A stretch of DNA of 64,000 nucleotides from Scedosporium boydii (GCA_002221725.1 NJFT01000032.1:124001-188000); one strand, 5' to 3'. Counted from the first letter of the stretch, positions 34,057-46,055 are shown. The notes: generated from the sequence alone by a model not told the origin. Numbers and translations: made by a program.

Positions 34057-35415
34057 ATGTCTCAATGGAATTCAGCCAATACTCCCAAACCTTTAGGCCT
34101 TTCTCAGACTCCGATACCCCTTCCGCAATTACCTGGGCTCACATATCGAACCTCAGTCCCCTCAACGACGCATCCCCCAGCGGCATCAAAACCTAGTCAG
34201 AATGCTCCTACGATAAGTTCACAAGCCAGTCAAAAGGCGACAACACCTCGCCCCGCGCCTACAAAATCTCACAGCCCATCCCAAGGAAGACCATCTTCCC
34301 AATCGCAAGCCTCGTCAAGGATATCAGTAGTGCTAAGGCCCCCTGCCGCACCGCACCAGTACCACGATGCAGATGCAGATGAGCTGGGCAACGATGAGCT
34401 CGTCATGTCGGATCTCACCCCGCAGTTCAGGAGGAAGGTTACACAGAAAGTACAGCAGCAGGCCTCTGTGTTATCTCGCGAAGCGCGCCAATCGAGCGCA
34501 CCTACGTCCAAGACCACAACTCCGGTTCCTCTAAGGACTGCGAGGACAGTGGCGGCGGCCACCTCCTCACCCCGAAGGATCAGGACACCAACGCAGCCAT
34601 CTTCGGCAGCAGAGTCTCCCAAACCAAAGCCACAACAACGCCTTGGTCGACCCAAAGGCTGGAAACCGGGCATGTCCTACGCCGACGTCTGGAGATTCGG
34701 ACCCCAAGTAGCCGCTGAAAACGCCCGTCTAAATCCCACCAAGTCTGCGGAAAAGGTCGCGCCTAAACGACCGGGACGACCTCGGGCAGCAGCCACACAG
34801 CCGAATTATTACAGCGGCGTGCCCAAGCGTCGCGGACGGCCACCCAAGCCGCCGCCGCCGACGCCGAGGGCCATCTACGATGGGTTGCAACCACGCTACA
34901 TCCAGTTCCAATGCGAGTGGGAGAAGTGCCAGGCCGAGCTCCACAACCTCGAGACGTTACGGAAACATGTACGGATAGTGCACTGCAGCGGGGCGATGCC
35001 GGCTACATGCCTCTGGGGAGACTGCGCTGTGAAGACGTATCCGCCCAAGTTTGCGACGAGGGAGGCGTTGCTGGGACATGTTGAGGCGAGGCACATGACG
35101 CCGTTCGCGTGGCACGTAGGCGACGGCCCCAGGGTCAGCACGCCGGGTATTGCGGGCGTGGGTAAGACGTTTCCTGTGGACGGCGAGGAGGAGCACCTTC
35201 CGGATTTCCTCTTCGACGAGGACGGGAACCAGGTTACGCCGTCGGTGAGGGACCAGCAGATCGAGGACTTTGCAACGTGGAAAGAGAGACGGAAGAAGCT
35301 TAAGGCGCTGCTCCGGAAGATCAATGATGCGTTGCCGGAGGAGGAGGAGTCGGGAGCGTCGGATGACGAGAATATGCACTATGCGCCGTTGCTGGGAGGC
35401 ACGAGTGGCTTTTGA
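34057..35415 (+). CDS. AT-hook and C2H2 zinc-finger DNA-binding protein
   Basis: An intronless 452-residue protein. The first ~190 residues are Pro/Ser/Thr/Gln-rich and probably disordered. Three AT-hook-like motifs follow: RLGRPKGWKPG (about 195), PKRPGRPRAA (236) and PKRRGRPPKP (256), each with a GRP core expected to enter the minor groove of A/T-rich DNA. Two C2H2-type fingers come next: C-x4-C-x12-H-x4-H starting QCEWEKC (about 284-307) and C-x4-C-x17-H-x4-H starting ATCLWGDC. The acidic C-terminus (GEEEHLPDFLFDEDGNQVTP, later EEEESGASDDE) could act as an activation or interaction region. The combination suggests a nuclear chromatin or transcription factor; its targets are unknown. ATG 34057 is the first in frame, in the context AAAATG. 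Confidence 0.88.
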   Translation: MSQWNSANTPKPLGLSQTPIPLPQLPGLTYRTSVPSTTHPPAASKPSQNAPTISSQASQKATTPRPAPTKSHSPSQGRPSSQSQASSRISVVLRPPAAPHQYHDADADELGNDELVMSDLTPQFRRKVTQKVQQQASVLSREARQSSAPTSKTTTPVPLRTARTVAAATSSPRRIRTPTQPSSAAESPKPKPQQRLGRPKGWKPGMSYADVWRFGPQVAAENARLNPTKSAEKVAPKRPGRPRAAATQPNYYSGVPKRRGRPPKPPPPTPRAIYDGLQPRYIQFQCEWEKCQAELHNLETLRKHVRIVHCSGAMPATCLWGDCAVKTYPPKFATREALLGHVEARHMTPFAWHVGDGPRVSTPGIAGVGKTFPVDGEEEHLPDFLFDEDGNQVTPSVRDQQIEDFATWKERRKKLKALLRKINDALPEEEESGASDDENMHYAPLLGGTSGF

Positions 35416-38400
35416 AGCTTACACACACCCCTGAGAGAAAAAAAACTGGGGCGCGTGTAGTGGGTTTCACCTTCGTGGGTCTATTCAGGGGATGTTTTTC
35501 TTGCTTGATGCTTTGTCGCGGGGAGCAGACGGAGTCCGTTCGGCATTGGCTTGGTGGAGATGTAATGCGTCATGGCCATTGTTATTCATAGGTTGATAGC
35601 CTTTTCTCCCTTTCTTTGCATGTTTCTTTTCTGGGCTGCGCCTTGGGAATGGATCTTCGGTCTTCTTAGCGTCTGCGTTACTAGGGAGTTGGCAACGGGA
35701 GCAACGGCTATTTCGTCAGGTACTTTTTTTTTTTTTTTTTTTTCTCTTTCGGTCTATCAGTCTCTGAAAAATATGGAGTGATTTCCTCGTCTGCGTCGGT
35801 GTGCACTACAGGGCGCAGCTCCACTGCTGTTTCCTTGGGCCTGTGACAAGCTCGCTGTGCCGTATTGATGCTTTCTTGCCCTGCCGAGCCGTTTCGCGCC
35901 TGACCATGAGGCGAAACAAAACCGCACAAATTAACCCCTGGTAAGCGGAACGAACCGTCCAGGCGACCTTGGCGAGCGTGCAGAGTCCAATTCCTTCTTG
36001 TGGGGGAGCGGGAGCCTTAGGCGGCTTATTTACACTGACAGTTCTAGGTCATATGAAACCCGTTTTACCAGGGAGTAGGACCGCAGAGTACATAGTAATA
36101 TTCCCGAGATAATATCCAAGTTACTTCGCACTTTACATGAACTTGATCTTTGTGAGGGGCGGTTGGGGGCTGGGGGATTGATAGCAGGAAACCTTGATGC
36201 GTGGCCTTTCCAACTTGGGAAGGTGGCGAGGCGTTGGTTTGCTGCTTTGACGAGGAGGGCAGTCGAGATTTGTGGGTAATGAAGCCGAAGAGGGTTTTCT
36301 GGCCTGGAACCAAGATGACTTGGGCAGGACAGTCGGGATACACTGATACACTACGGTGAGGTATGGTCGAGACTAGTTTAGAGGAGCGGTCACAGCACGA
36401 AGACTAGCCTGGAGTAAAGGGAGCAGTGTCACTGAGAGCGAACACCAACCCACGAAGGCCATCATCTAGGTCATACTTTTGACGGGGCCATTCATTAGCA
36501 GAGCAGGCAGTTTCCCATCGGGTGACGTAGTAATATACAGCAAAGCAATCTAAAATACAGCCGGGACGCCGTTGGTATTGGACGATTGTTGGTTCAAGTG
36601 AAGAGGTCCCTCGGATAACCCCCGCCGTTGATCCGGGCCTTCGGTTCTTCTCTTTCTCTTGTTAGAACTTGCACCGAACAATGAAGTCAGGGAAAGAGTG
36701 TGCGTCAAAAGTGCTCCGGTGGTTGCATTATTAATACAGACAAATCGAACCAACTCTTCGCATCATCCACCGCATGGTCTCTCCTGGGTCCATTCCCTCC
36801 CCCCCGCAGATTCTTGGTCGAGAAGGGAAAGTGGATATGAAAGAAACCCGGCAGTGGGTGCGTTGCATAGCTCCTGGACCAGGGAGAAAAGGGAGGCCAG
36901 GGAAGGGAAAGCGTGGAAATATAGGCCGATGCAACCGTACCAGAAAACGTGGGAAATCGTTCGTCTCAAGTTCTTGGCTTCTGGGGAATTGCCTGGAAAT
37001 CGTCAAAGGAATGAGGAGCTGATCCATTTTTGATCCATCGATCCGATGGGCAAGATGGGTAAGAACGGGGACTGAAGCCCCCGATCTCTGCAGGACGGGA
37101 CAAAGAGGGCCTAAATCACTCTTCGAATATTGTCTCGTGGATGGCGAAGAAGGAGAAAGGTCTCGGGTTCGTAGTCCCTGTGTATCACAACTAACAAGGA
37201 AACTCTGCTCATGATGTACTCAAAGAGCATACGTACGAGGTATTCAATGTTTCGACTACTTCCACGGCATCGAATCGATCCAAACGACCATACCAGACCC
37301 AATCGGAGATCGACTCCCCTCCCTTCTTCTGCTTTACGCAGTTGCTTCGTATTCAATTGATCCCCCCGATCGGCCAACCGCCCCCCGCTTCACACCACCC
37401 AAGCCCCTTCTTTTTTGACGGCGCTCAGGGGTTCAAGCTTCGATTACTTCATAGAAGCTTTTTCCTCGACTGGTTTATCTTACCTTTTGTTTTTTGCCTC
37501 TGGACTAGCGACGCACACTGTACGGGACTTGTCTTGGATACTTTCCACCTGATGTAAACATTGATTATTTCTGATTTTTGGAGCCCGGCGGCTCTCAGGA
37601 CGCGTGAATAGGGCCCGGATGATTCGTCGGGATGTTCGATGGCGTTGGCTTTCGTAAACCCCCCCTATTCGCGGGCCCCCCATCTAACATCTAACCGCCA
37701 CTTTAGTGGGATGGAAGAAGAAAAACTAGAGTTGGTGGCTTGGGATCTAGGGAGCAAATCCGGCGATGAGAGGATGAAAAAAGGAAACAAAAAAGGGGGT
37801 TCGCCTCTCGGAACGAGGCGACGGCGAGGAGATGGAGAAAAAAGCAACAAAGTTTCAGAAACACTGCCTTGAAGTGAGCGTAATCATAAGAATAAACTGT
37901 AGTACCAACTTTCAAGTCATCGTGTACATCGTGACGTAGGTTAATTAAGGATGCACTCTCATCTTCCACCGGAGATGGGTTCGACTTAAGCGAGAGACAC
38001 CCCGTTGCGGTTGTCCCAACAAGTTGAGATGACCAGCCCACGTCCGAAACCACGTTGGCTCAGTGGTCCGGTTGGCAGCGAGATGCGCAGCGCTGGATTT
38101 GGGTTTGGGCTTGGGCAGGGCATGGACAGGACAGGGCAGGGGAGGGAGAGGCCTGGCTCCCAACTGACCTGACAGGAACCACGATCTTCAGATACTTCAC
38201 CGTTCGTACTTGCAAAGCCAACCTCGAATCAAATACACCATCGTCGTTCACAAGTACCTCTGGAAACAGGTGACGGTACTTCTGGCACAGTGTTATCCGG
38301 TGTGCCTGGCTGGTTTGGTCTGGCCTCCCGCTGGCTCCATTTCTCCATGGATCAGTTCAATCCCCAATTGATGGCATCACCTTGCTTAGCACCAGCACCA

Positions 38401-39488
38401 AACGGGACAATTTCCTTGGAAGGCTGCCCGCTTGCGTGATTCTCTTTCCATGTCTCTAGTTCTTCGAGTCCACGTCCACTTTCCCTCCCCCACGTATTCG
38501 TAAGTTTACTTAAGGGATCAATCCCGAGACTTGGATCCAGTCTGAGTAACTTGAGTCGTATTATGTGTAGCTTGTAGCACCTTTAGTATTGAGTTTAAGT
38601 ATCGCAAGGCACCCATCATAATCAAGTCTTCAATGTTGTTCCCCCTTTCATTGATGGATTTTCCCTTGCTTTGTCTTGTTCCCTAAGAGAAAGTCCTGCT
38701 TCAAATTCCCCCGTTCGAAGAAACCTCGCCACGGACCCCGTATTAATACGCCAGGAGCAGACCACTCGCGCTCATCCACATTTAGCCTCCTCTCCGAAAA
38801 CCCACCGTTCGAAGCGACCGGAGTGACTGGTACGAAGTACAAGAGAGTCTTTTTTTGGAAGGAAGAGCATTTAAGCGGTTGGATTCCTGCGACTGGATTC
38901 TGTGAACATCGTCGGACGGGTTCGAATCGCGACTCTTCTATTCTTGATTCTAGAAGTCCGATGCGCGGATTTCTACCGATACCAGAAGGTTGGGAAGGTT
39001 GTCAATAATAGCGTCGACACTGGTTAATAGCCTCTAGTAGCGGGTATCAATCAGCAGGAGTCCTCCAGGACCTTGGTCTCGCATAGTCGCACCACTCAAC
39101 TGAATTGTCAAGCTGAAGCTGGCTCGCTTGTTACAGTAGCCACAGCGCAGTTACACCTGATCTGTTGCCAGCACAGCACACCCTTTACTCTCTCACTGGC
39201 TCGCAGCAACGACTAAGCCTCAGCCTCAAGAGACAATCCTGCCCAGTCAGGCTGTGTCGAAACGAGCATTGGACACGATTGATCGATCGATTGAGCTGAA
39301 AAAAGAGGCTGAAAAAGAAAGAAGGGGCATAAAAATACCCAAGCCCGTCCGCCTGTTGAACGCAGCCAGGAGCTACTGCATCAATATCTGCCAGCCCAGC
39401 CAGATAGTTACCCGGCGGTACCTGACGCCAACGGCAGCAGCGCCAAAAACCAACACCGACACCGACTGAACCCCCAAGTGCAGTAACA
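35416..39488. other. long intergenic stretch, no supported gene
   Basis: About 4 kb without a recognisable gene. A run of 20 T lies at 35724-35743 and one TACGAAGTA word at 38831. The ~300 bases before 39489 are probably the kinase leader. Short frames near 36659-37033 and 38676-39008 were not convincing. Confidence 0.45.
35724..35743 (+). repeat. run of 20 T
   Basis: Homopolymer run in the 3' flank of the AT-hook gene. Confidence 0.95.
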
Positions 39489-42094
39489 ATGGCCACCGCC
39501 AGCACCACCACCAGCGCTGTGGCGCCCCAGTTCCTCCCCCGTTCCCATTCGGGTTCTCGCTCGGGCTCAGGCTCTCACTCCCATTCCTCGACAACATCCT
39601 TGCAACACGTCAATAATTCTCCCCTCTCGTCCAGCACCGCCCCCTCCACCGTCCACTTTACAACAACCGCTCCCTCGTCCAAGACCCGTCATAACCGCCT
39701 CATCAATTCGCTCAAATCGCCATGGAACCGCGACGAGTCGTCGCATAATAATAATAATAGCCCACCCCACGCCCACGACGCCGCCGACGAAATGCCATCC
39801 ACCAAGAACGCCCATGGCAACAGCAGCCAGTTCAATCAGAAGCTGAAGAATTTCTTCCGCATCAACAGCTTCGCCTCCAACAGCCCCGGTGGCTCCTCCA
39901 ACGCCGGTCACTCCACCTCCTCCTCCGCACACCACAACGGCAGCAACAACAATAGCCACGCCGCCCTCGGCTCCTCTTCCTTCTCCTCGCAACACCACTT
40001 CGACGGCAGTTCCAATTCCACAAAGGGCGGCACCTTCCGCTCCACGCGGTTCTTCAGCAGCACCGTCGGCCGGCTTCGCTCCCAGACCGTAGCCTCCGAG
40101 GGAAACCCCCTCGAGGACACAATCAGCCCCACCGCCCACGCGAACCCCTATTTCGCCCACCAAGGCCTCCCCGGCCTGCGACACCGCAACGAGGGTTCCG
40201 TACCGCCCAGTCCCCCCGACACCCCCGACATCAAGGTCAACGGGGGCGCCGGCGCCATCATCGACCAGCCCACCGCCGCCACAAAGGAGGAGCTCGCTCG
40301 GAAGCTTAGGAGAGTAGCCAGCGCCCCCAATGCCCAGGGTCTGTTCGCCAAGGGTAAGGGGAGCGGCGAGAGGCCGGCTACGGCGGAGTTGGGGAAGGAC
40401 CCGCTCTTGGTGAGCAAGGACTCGGGACACCTCGGTCTTGTGGATGGGAAGCCTGCGACGACGGCGGCTTCGGCGGCGGGAGATGCGGCGAGGAATCGCA
40501 GCATGAGCATCCAAGATAACGATACACTCGGTGCGCTGCCGCCGGCGACGACGAGGACGCCGGCTACGTTTAGGAGAACGTACAGTTCGAACTCGATAAA
40601 GATCCGGGACGTTGAGGTTGGGCCGCAGAGTTTTGACAAGATTAAGTTGATTGGGAAGGGAGATGTGGGCAAGGTCTATTTGGTGCGGGAGAAGAAGAGC
40701 AGTAGGCTATACGCAATGAAGGGTATGCTTTTTATCCTATCCCCACTATTGAGATGGAAGCAAGACTTGATTGACTTGACACCCTATTCCACTGTTATAC
40801 GGAACCAACCCCATTGCTAACTACTCGGATCACAGTGTTGAGCAAAAAGGAAATGATTAAGCGAAACAAGATCAAGCGAGCGCTCGCCGAACAAGAGATC
40901 CTCGCCACGAGTAACCACCCCTTCATCGTCACCCTCTACCACTCCTTCCAGTCCGAAGATTACCTCTACCTCTGCATGGAATACTGCAGCGGCGGCGAGT
41001 TCTTCAGGGCGCTGCAGACGCGGCCGGGGAAGTGCATCAATGAGGACGATGCGAGGTTCTACGCTGCCGAGGTGACGGCGGCGCTGGAGTACCTTCATCT
41101 TATGGGCTTCATTTACCGTGACCTAAAACCGGAGAGTATGTGCACACAGTGGCACACACACACATGGGATAGATCCCTTGCCGTCCCCAAGCCAACCCAT
41201 CTTTGCTAATCTTCTTTCGTCTCTAGACATTCTCCTCCACCAATCCGGCCACATCATGCTTTCCGATTTCGACCTCTCGAAACAATCAGGACCCGGCGGA
41301 AAGCCGACAATGATCGTCGGCAAGAACGGAGCCAGCACTAACTCCCTCCCGACGATAGACACGAGGTCGTGCATCGCGGACTTCCGAACCAACTCGTTCG
41401 TGGGGACGGAGGAGTACATAGCTCCCGAGGTGATTAAGGGTAGCGGGCACACCAGCGCTGTGGACTGGTGGACGCTGGGGATCCTGATCTACGAGATGCT
41501 TTACGGCACGACGCCGTTCAAGGGCAAGAACCGGAATGCGACGTTTGCCAACATCTTGAGGGAGGATATTCCCTTTCCTGACAGCCCCAGCAAGGAGCCC
41601 GTCTCAAAGTATGTTCCCCTCATTCTCTCTTATGTCAATATGTCGACCCAGTTATTTTTTTTTTTTTCAACGAAAATACGCTCTAACCTAACTTCTCTCC
41701 CAGCCTCTGCAAATCTCTCATCCGCAAACTCCTCATCAAAGACGAAAACAGGAGATTAGGAGCCCGCGCCGGCGCCTCGGACATCAAGGCGCACCCGTTC
41801 TTCCGCACGACGCAGTGGGCGCTCATCCGCCACATGAAGCCGCCCATCGTGCCCAACGCGGGCCGCGGCATCGACACGATCAACTTCCGCAACGTCAAGG
41901 AGAGCGAGAGCGTGGACATTAGCGGGTCGCGGCCGATGCAGCAGCACCTCAAGGGCGTGCCGCTGGACAGCGGCCTCGCGACGCCCGGGGACGGGACGGA
42001 TCCGTTTGAGGAGTTTAATAGCGTCACGTTGCATCATGATGGGGATGATGACGATGGGATTCATCTTACGATTGGGAGGAATGGGGCGAGTTGA
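39489..42094 (+). CDS. AGC-family Ser/Thr kinase, NRC-2 / KIN82 / FPK1 type
   Basis: Four exons (39489-40722, 40836-41135, 41227-41608, 41704-42094) give 768 residues. The first ~380 are Ser/Asn/His-rich, low in complexity and probably disordered. The kinase domain begins near residue 382: glycine loop [12 protein letters not shown], catalytic Lys in [14 protein letters not shown] (with YRD for HRD), LSDFDLSKQ (DFD for DFG), T-loop [22 protein letters not shown] with an insert between DFD and APE is typical of the NRC-2/KIN82/phototropin-like AGC group. The C-terminal extension has DPFEEFNSV, a hydrophobic-motif-like site. Yeast Fpk1/Kin82 phosphorylate lipid flippases at the plasma membrane; Neurospora nrc-2 represses conidiation. 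All three introns lie in the kinase domain with phases 1, 1 and 2. Confidence 0.93.
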
Positions 42095-43848
42095 GGGAGT
42101 GTGAGTGTTTGGGTGGAGAGGGGATGATGGAAGGGCGAAAGAGTGAAGGTGATGACGGGTGTTTTTGACTGGGTTGTGGAGTCTTTGGCTGGATCATATT
42201 TTGGCTCTCGTTTTTGTGTTTCTTTTTTATGTGTTTTGGGGATAATGGAGTGAAGCGTTGACCCAAGCGGACACCGATGTTGAAGGTGTCGAAACTAGCG
42301 ACGAAAGCGGATTGGTTGTGTTTGGGCTGGTGAGCATTCATCAAGATGTTTTATTCCTCCACGATCCATTTTCAGAAGGGGAGAAGAGTCGAGAAGCCGG
42401 ACTGTTTTCTATGGGGGTGCTGTTTCTCTCATCACATACCTCTTTTCTGTGTCTTTTCTCTGTTCTTCCACATTCCGGCTGTTGTTTATCGTATGGCGAA
42501 CCCAACTAAAAAAGAAGAGAGAAAGGGGAGGAGAGTAAGGAAAGAAAGCGTCTCTGTCTCGAGGAATCGAGGTTTGGTTCCCTCGGGGGGGTTTAACAGC
42601 TTCTTTCATATGAGGAAGAGAAAAACGGGGAAGCCATTGTTTGACAGCACGTATTCTCATGTACGGATCCAAACGGGGAGGGATTGGTCTGGGTAGGGTA
42701 GGGTAGGTAGGGTATTCTAGCGAGAATGCATTATTTTCTTTTTCTTTTTCTTTCTCCATTTCCTGTCGAAACTCGAGGTGGCTTTTGATGGTACGACACC
42801 TGTCAGTTCTCGCCGGTGGCGGTCGTGTAGAGGGGGAGAGTTGAGGCTCTCTTGTGTAACCAGTGAGACGTTGTCCCTGATCCAAGCTCTAGGCGGAGAT
42901 GGAGGTTGGAGTATTGTTGCTTCTCGAGCCTTGTCATTGTGAGACTTCAGATCTCCAGGTCAGTATAAGCCTGGTGAGCCACGGAGTAGGTTCTTAGTCT
43001 AGCTTGGTTCGCATCAAGTCTTTCGCCGTGGGAGCCTGTTTCCGTTGAATCCTCTTGTATGAACTGTCCGTTTCTTGAGACCAACATTCCGGAGACGATC
43101 TAGTGCCACCTCTCAAGTTGAGCGAGGAAGAACGTAGATTAATTGATGCTGCGCTCTTTCCAGATATTCGATGAATAAAGAAGAAAAACAAAAGAACGTG
43201 GAAAAAGAATCAGGATTCCAAACTAACCTAGAAAAATTGTAAAAACAAAGGCTCACGGGATCTCGTCTCTCCAAGCTCGTGATCATCTCAGTGGGATCAG
43301 AATGGCGGTCGGTTTCAATCCCCACTCACACTCGCGCTGCTCAATTGTTCGGGATGGATGAAGCTGGGGTGGCCTTGCTTGTTTTTCGGCTTTGCGCAAG
43401 AACCAACTGACTTAGCACGCTTGGGTTGTTTATTAAGGTCTTTATAAGGGTGGAGCGTAGGATTTGGGGCCAACAGCGAGATTTTGATGAGATGGCGATA
43501 TTTCCAGATTTTTCCTGGGTTCCACGTTGTGGAAGGTGTTACTCACAATTCCCATCACGTCGAGGCATCGAAGGAAGGAGAGAGAAGATACAACACCTAC
43601 CTCAAGTATTTGAGAAACGGAAAGAGCCCGGTGGAAGACTAGCCTTCCCTGCATTCCCCCTTCTCTGTGTTCTCGACTTCGCGCTCATCTCTCGTTCCTT
43701 CTACATAAATGACTGTCTCCAACTAAAAATCTCAAGGTTGCAATACACAAAGCGCCGCATTTACACACCTTCTTTCTCCCATAATAGACTTGGTGGCCTT
43801 GCCGAGAATTGCAAGCGATATCACGCACACGCACGCCAGAGCATCAAC
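42095..43848. other. intergenic stretch with a GGGTA repeat
   Basis: Contains the 3' region of the kinase gene, a short GGGTA repeat at 42691-42714 and the leader of the next gene. The reading frame of the next gene stays open back to 43426, but without a family match; the start was placed at 43849 instead. Confidence 0.4.
42691..42714 (+). repeat. short GGGTA tandem repeat
   Basis: Three GGGTA units, then GGTA and GGGTA, in the intergenic DNA after the kinase gene. Confidence 0.9.
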
Positions 43849-45609
43849 ATGGACAGCGAGGAGGCATCTTCCCCGGAGCCAGTTGGCTCCCAACGGGCCA
43901 GCAACACGACAAACGCTGGCAGGGCCTCTCATAAACGCCACTCATTCCACACCCCACCCCCCCCTCCAAAGCGAGCGCGGGAGGAGGATGATCCTAAGAA
44001 AGAAGCCCCAGTACATATTCTCAAAGCTAAGGGAGAGGAGACTTGGAGGATTAACAAAGCGTGCCGTCCAGCTACAGTCGAAAAGCTACGTCAGGCCATT
44101 GACACCCAGAGAAACTGTGACGCTCTATTCATCGTCCATGGCCTTCCAGCGGACTACGTCCGGGAGATCAAGGCCGAGTTCAAGATCGATTGCGCATTCC
44201 TCGAAGCGCATGCTGAGAGAACGGGGTTCCGACCCATGTTCAAGAATTTGGACATTGACTGGGCCCATTGGGAATATCCCGAATTGGTGGCTAAGCAAAG
44301 TGGCGAAACGGAGTGTGAAGCGAGACGGGCTAGGTGCCCCGATGATTCCTTAGATGTCATGAGCAAGCCGGTTGTGAGGGAGGTGGGAAGAGATGGTATC
44401 GGCGCTGCTTTCTGCCGTGTCTCGGTATGGCGGCCTTGGTATAACGTGGTCTTATTCCTGGAGAAGCAATATTGGAAAGAGAACAGCTCTCCACTAACAA
44501 AGGCTCGCAGAAAGCCGTCGGCAATGAGGCTGAACGAATTATTTCTGGACGATCGCGACGACTTGCCAGATATCCGCTTGGCAGGATGCGACGAAATACC
44601 CTCTCTCGAGGATGAACTTCTAGCAATGGTTGAGAATGAAGGGATCATGGAAGAAGGACTCGTGAATATCATTTCCACGCTTGCTTACCGTCGATGGATC
44701 GACCTCTTCGAAATGTTATCGCCACCGGAATTGCGGCCTATCAACAATAGCAAGCTGCATGCACTCATTTGCGAAATGATTCACGCGCTAGAGAAGAATG
44801 TTGACATGGCGCGGTGCCTTTCTCTGGCGAGGGGTATAACCTTTAGCATTACGCTGGAGGACTGGGAAAGGCTCGTCGTACGAGCGCGCAGCCGATTGAA
44901 CATCATTGTCAATACGCACTCTCCCCCCAAGGGTGGTATCTGCCCGCGCCCAGCACCAGAGTCGATCAACACTCCCCTTCAAAGGGCGATCCCTTCTGGA
45001 GGAAAACCCGGACGCAACACCACGACTTACGACGAGAATAACACCCTGGATTCCGACAAAGAAGAGATTAACAAGCGGAGCCTCGACAGAGTGACCTACC
45101 TAGGAGGCCTCCTCCTACCCATCACCGTCGTGAGCAGCATCCTCGCCATCGAGGGAAGCTACGGACCCGAGGGCGACGCTTTCTGGGTCTTCTGGGTGGC
45201 GTCGGTTATCAGCTCGGCCATCTGCATCTTCATCATCTACCTAGACCAGCTCCGCGGGCTTGACTTTTGGGTGGAGATCTCGGCGTCTGATGCCGTCGAG
45301 GCCATGATGCGGAGGCAGCCGACGAAGACGTTTACTCCCGAGGAGAGCGAGGTCGGCGGTGCTTTGGGACCGGGGTCTCTTGCCGGGGAGTACACCGGTG
45401 AGAACGGAGACACGCTCCGTGTGGGCGTGGGTGAGGGCGTGGCTGGGAAGCCGGTGATTTGGTTGCAGAGGTCTCATGATGGGCATAGTGATCGGGCATG
45501 GAGGCGGGATCGTTTGGGATGGGGTGGAGCGTGTAAGAAGGCTTTGGGGTATTATTATTTGAAGGGTGGCAAGGTGCGGTTCGACCGGCCGGATAGCAGG
45601 AGGTATTGA
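43849..45609 (+). CDS. fungal CorA-like membrane protein with large N-terminal region
   Basis: A single exon of 586 residues from ATG 43849 (context CAACATGG). The frame is open for 141 codons upstream, but that part looks like leader DNA. After a Ser/Pro-rich start with a basic KRARE motif comes a soluble region with motifs such as TWRINKACRPATVEKLRQA and WRPWYNVVLFLEKQYW, then mainly helical sequence. Two hydrophobic helices lie near residues 418-437 (LGGLLLPITVVSSILAI) and 444-464 (FWVFWVASVISSAICIFIIY), with only ~7 residues between them, as in CorA-fold proteins. No GMN motif is present. A ~120-residue C-terminal domain (EYTGENGDTLRVGVGEGVAG) follows the helices, which is unusual. A signalling rather than transport role is possible but unproven. 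Confidence 0.75.
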   Translation: MDSEEASSPEPVGSQRASNTTNAGRASHKRHSFHTPPPPPKRAREEDDPKKEAPVHILKAKGEETWRINKACRPATVEKLRQAIDTQRNCDALFIVHGLPADYVREIKAEFKIDCAFLEAHAERTGFRPMFKNLDIDWAHWEYPELVAKQSGETECEARRARCPDDSLDVMSKPVVREVGRDGIGAAFCRVSVWRPWYNVVLFLEKQYWKENSSPLTKARRKPSAMRLNELFLDDRDDLPDIRLAGCDEIPSLEDELLAMVENEGIMEEGLVNIISTLAYRRWIDLFEMLSPPELRPINNSKLHALICEMIHALEKNVDMARCLSLARGITFSITLEDWERLVVRARSRLNIIVNTHSPPKGGICPRPAPESINTPLQRAIPSGGKPGRNTTTYDENNTLDSDKEEINKRSLDRVTYLGGLLLPITVVSSILAIEGSYGPEGDAFWVFWVASVISSAICIFIIYLDQLRGLDFWVEISASDAVEAMMRRQPTKTFTPEESEVGGALGPGSLAGEYTGENGDTLRVGVGEGVAGKPVIWLQRSHDGHSDRAWRRDRLGWGGACKKALGYYYLKGGKVRFDRPDSRRY

Positions 45610-45918
45610 AATTGAGTTTAGCTGGGCTCGGAAGAAAGAGCCTTGAGGAGAGGTGTACAATAGCTACAACTGCAGAAAGGCAAGATAACAAATGACCATA
45701 AACCACCGTCTTCCTCAACTGTTCTCTCCTCGTAGGCATGAAGTATGACTCCTTTTCTTCTCTCATCTTGATCCGAGTTGTTGGAAACCAGGATATTCGG
45801 CCATCCCGGCTCGATGGAAGGAACCTCTCGGACTCCTCTCTCCTCCCTCCTTCCTCGATACATCCAGGCTCTGCCATATCCTTTATATATGAGTCGAAGG
45901 CCAGAACTTCCAACCGAG
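45610..45918. other. intergenic segment
   Basis: 3' region of the CorA-like gene. No gene or RNA is recognised before the Pol III-like element that follows. Confidence 0.4.
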
Positions 45919-46055
45919 TAGCTCAAGTGGAAAGACCACGACTAGTGGCCAAGTGGTCATTGGAGCGCTCAGAAGGTTAGAAAATTGCAAATTTTCGTAG
46001 CTCGCGGCAAGCAAACGGGATTCGATCCTGGGAGCGAACAGCGAGCGAGCTTTTT
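45919..46055 (+). ncRNA. possible Pol III-transcribed tRNA-like element
   Basis: Two A-box-like words (TAGCTCAAGTGG at 45919 and TGGCCAAGTGG at 45946) are followed by a B-box-like GGATTCGATCC at 46018-46028 and a T5 run at 46051-46055 that could end Pol III transcription. Paired segments include GACCAC/GTGGTC around 45934-45958, an AAAATTGCAAATTTT hairpin near 45981-45995, and AGCTCGC (45999-46005) with GCGAGCT (46045-46051) just before the T run. No acceptor stem closes, so this is not a normal tRNA. A tRNA relic, SINE-like copy or small RNA gene are all possible. Confidence 0.4.

Noticed and set aside
36659..37033. Overlapping ~100-codon frames on both strands
   Set aside because: Mirror-image open frames with basic low-complexity composition; no family match or splice sites.
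42691..42714. GGGTA repeat as an interstitial telomere
   Set aside because: Filamentous ascomycete telomeres use TTAGGG. These units lack the second T and are too few.
43426..43848. Upstream extension of the second CorA-like protein
   Set aside because: The frame is open, but its sequence is uneven with no conserved motif. ATG 43849 has better context and starts typical low-complexity protein sequence.
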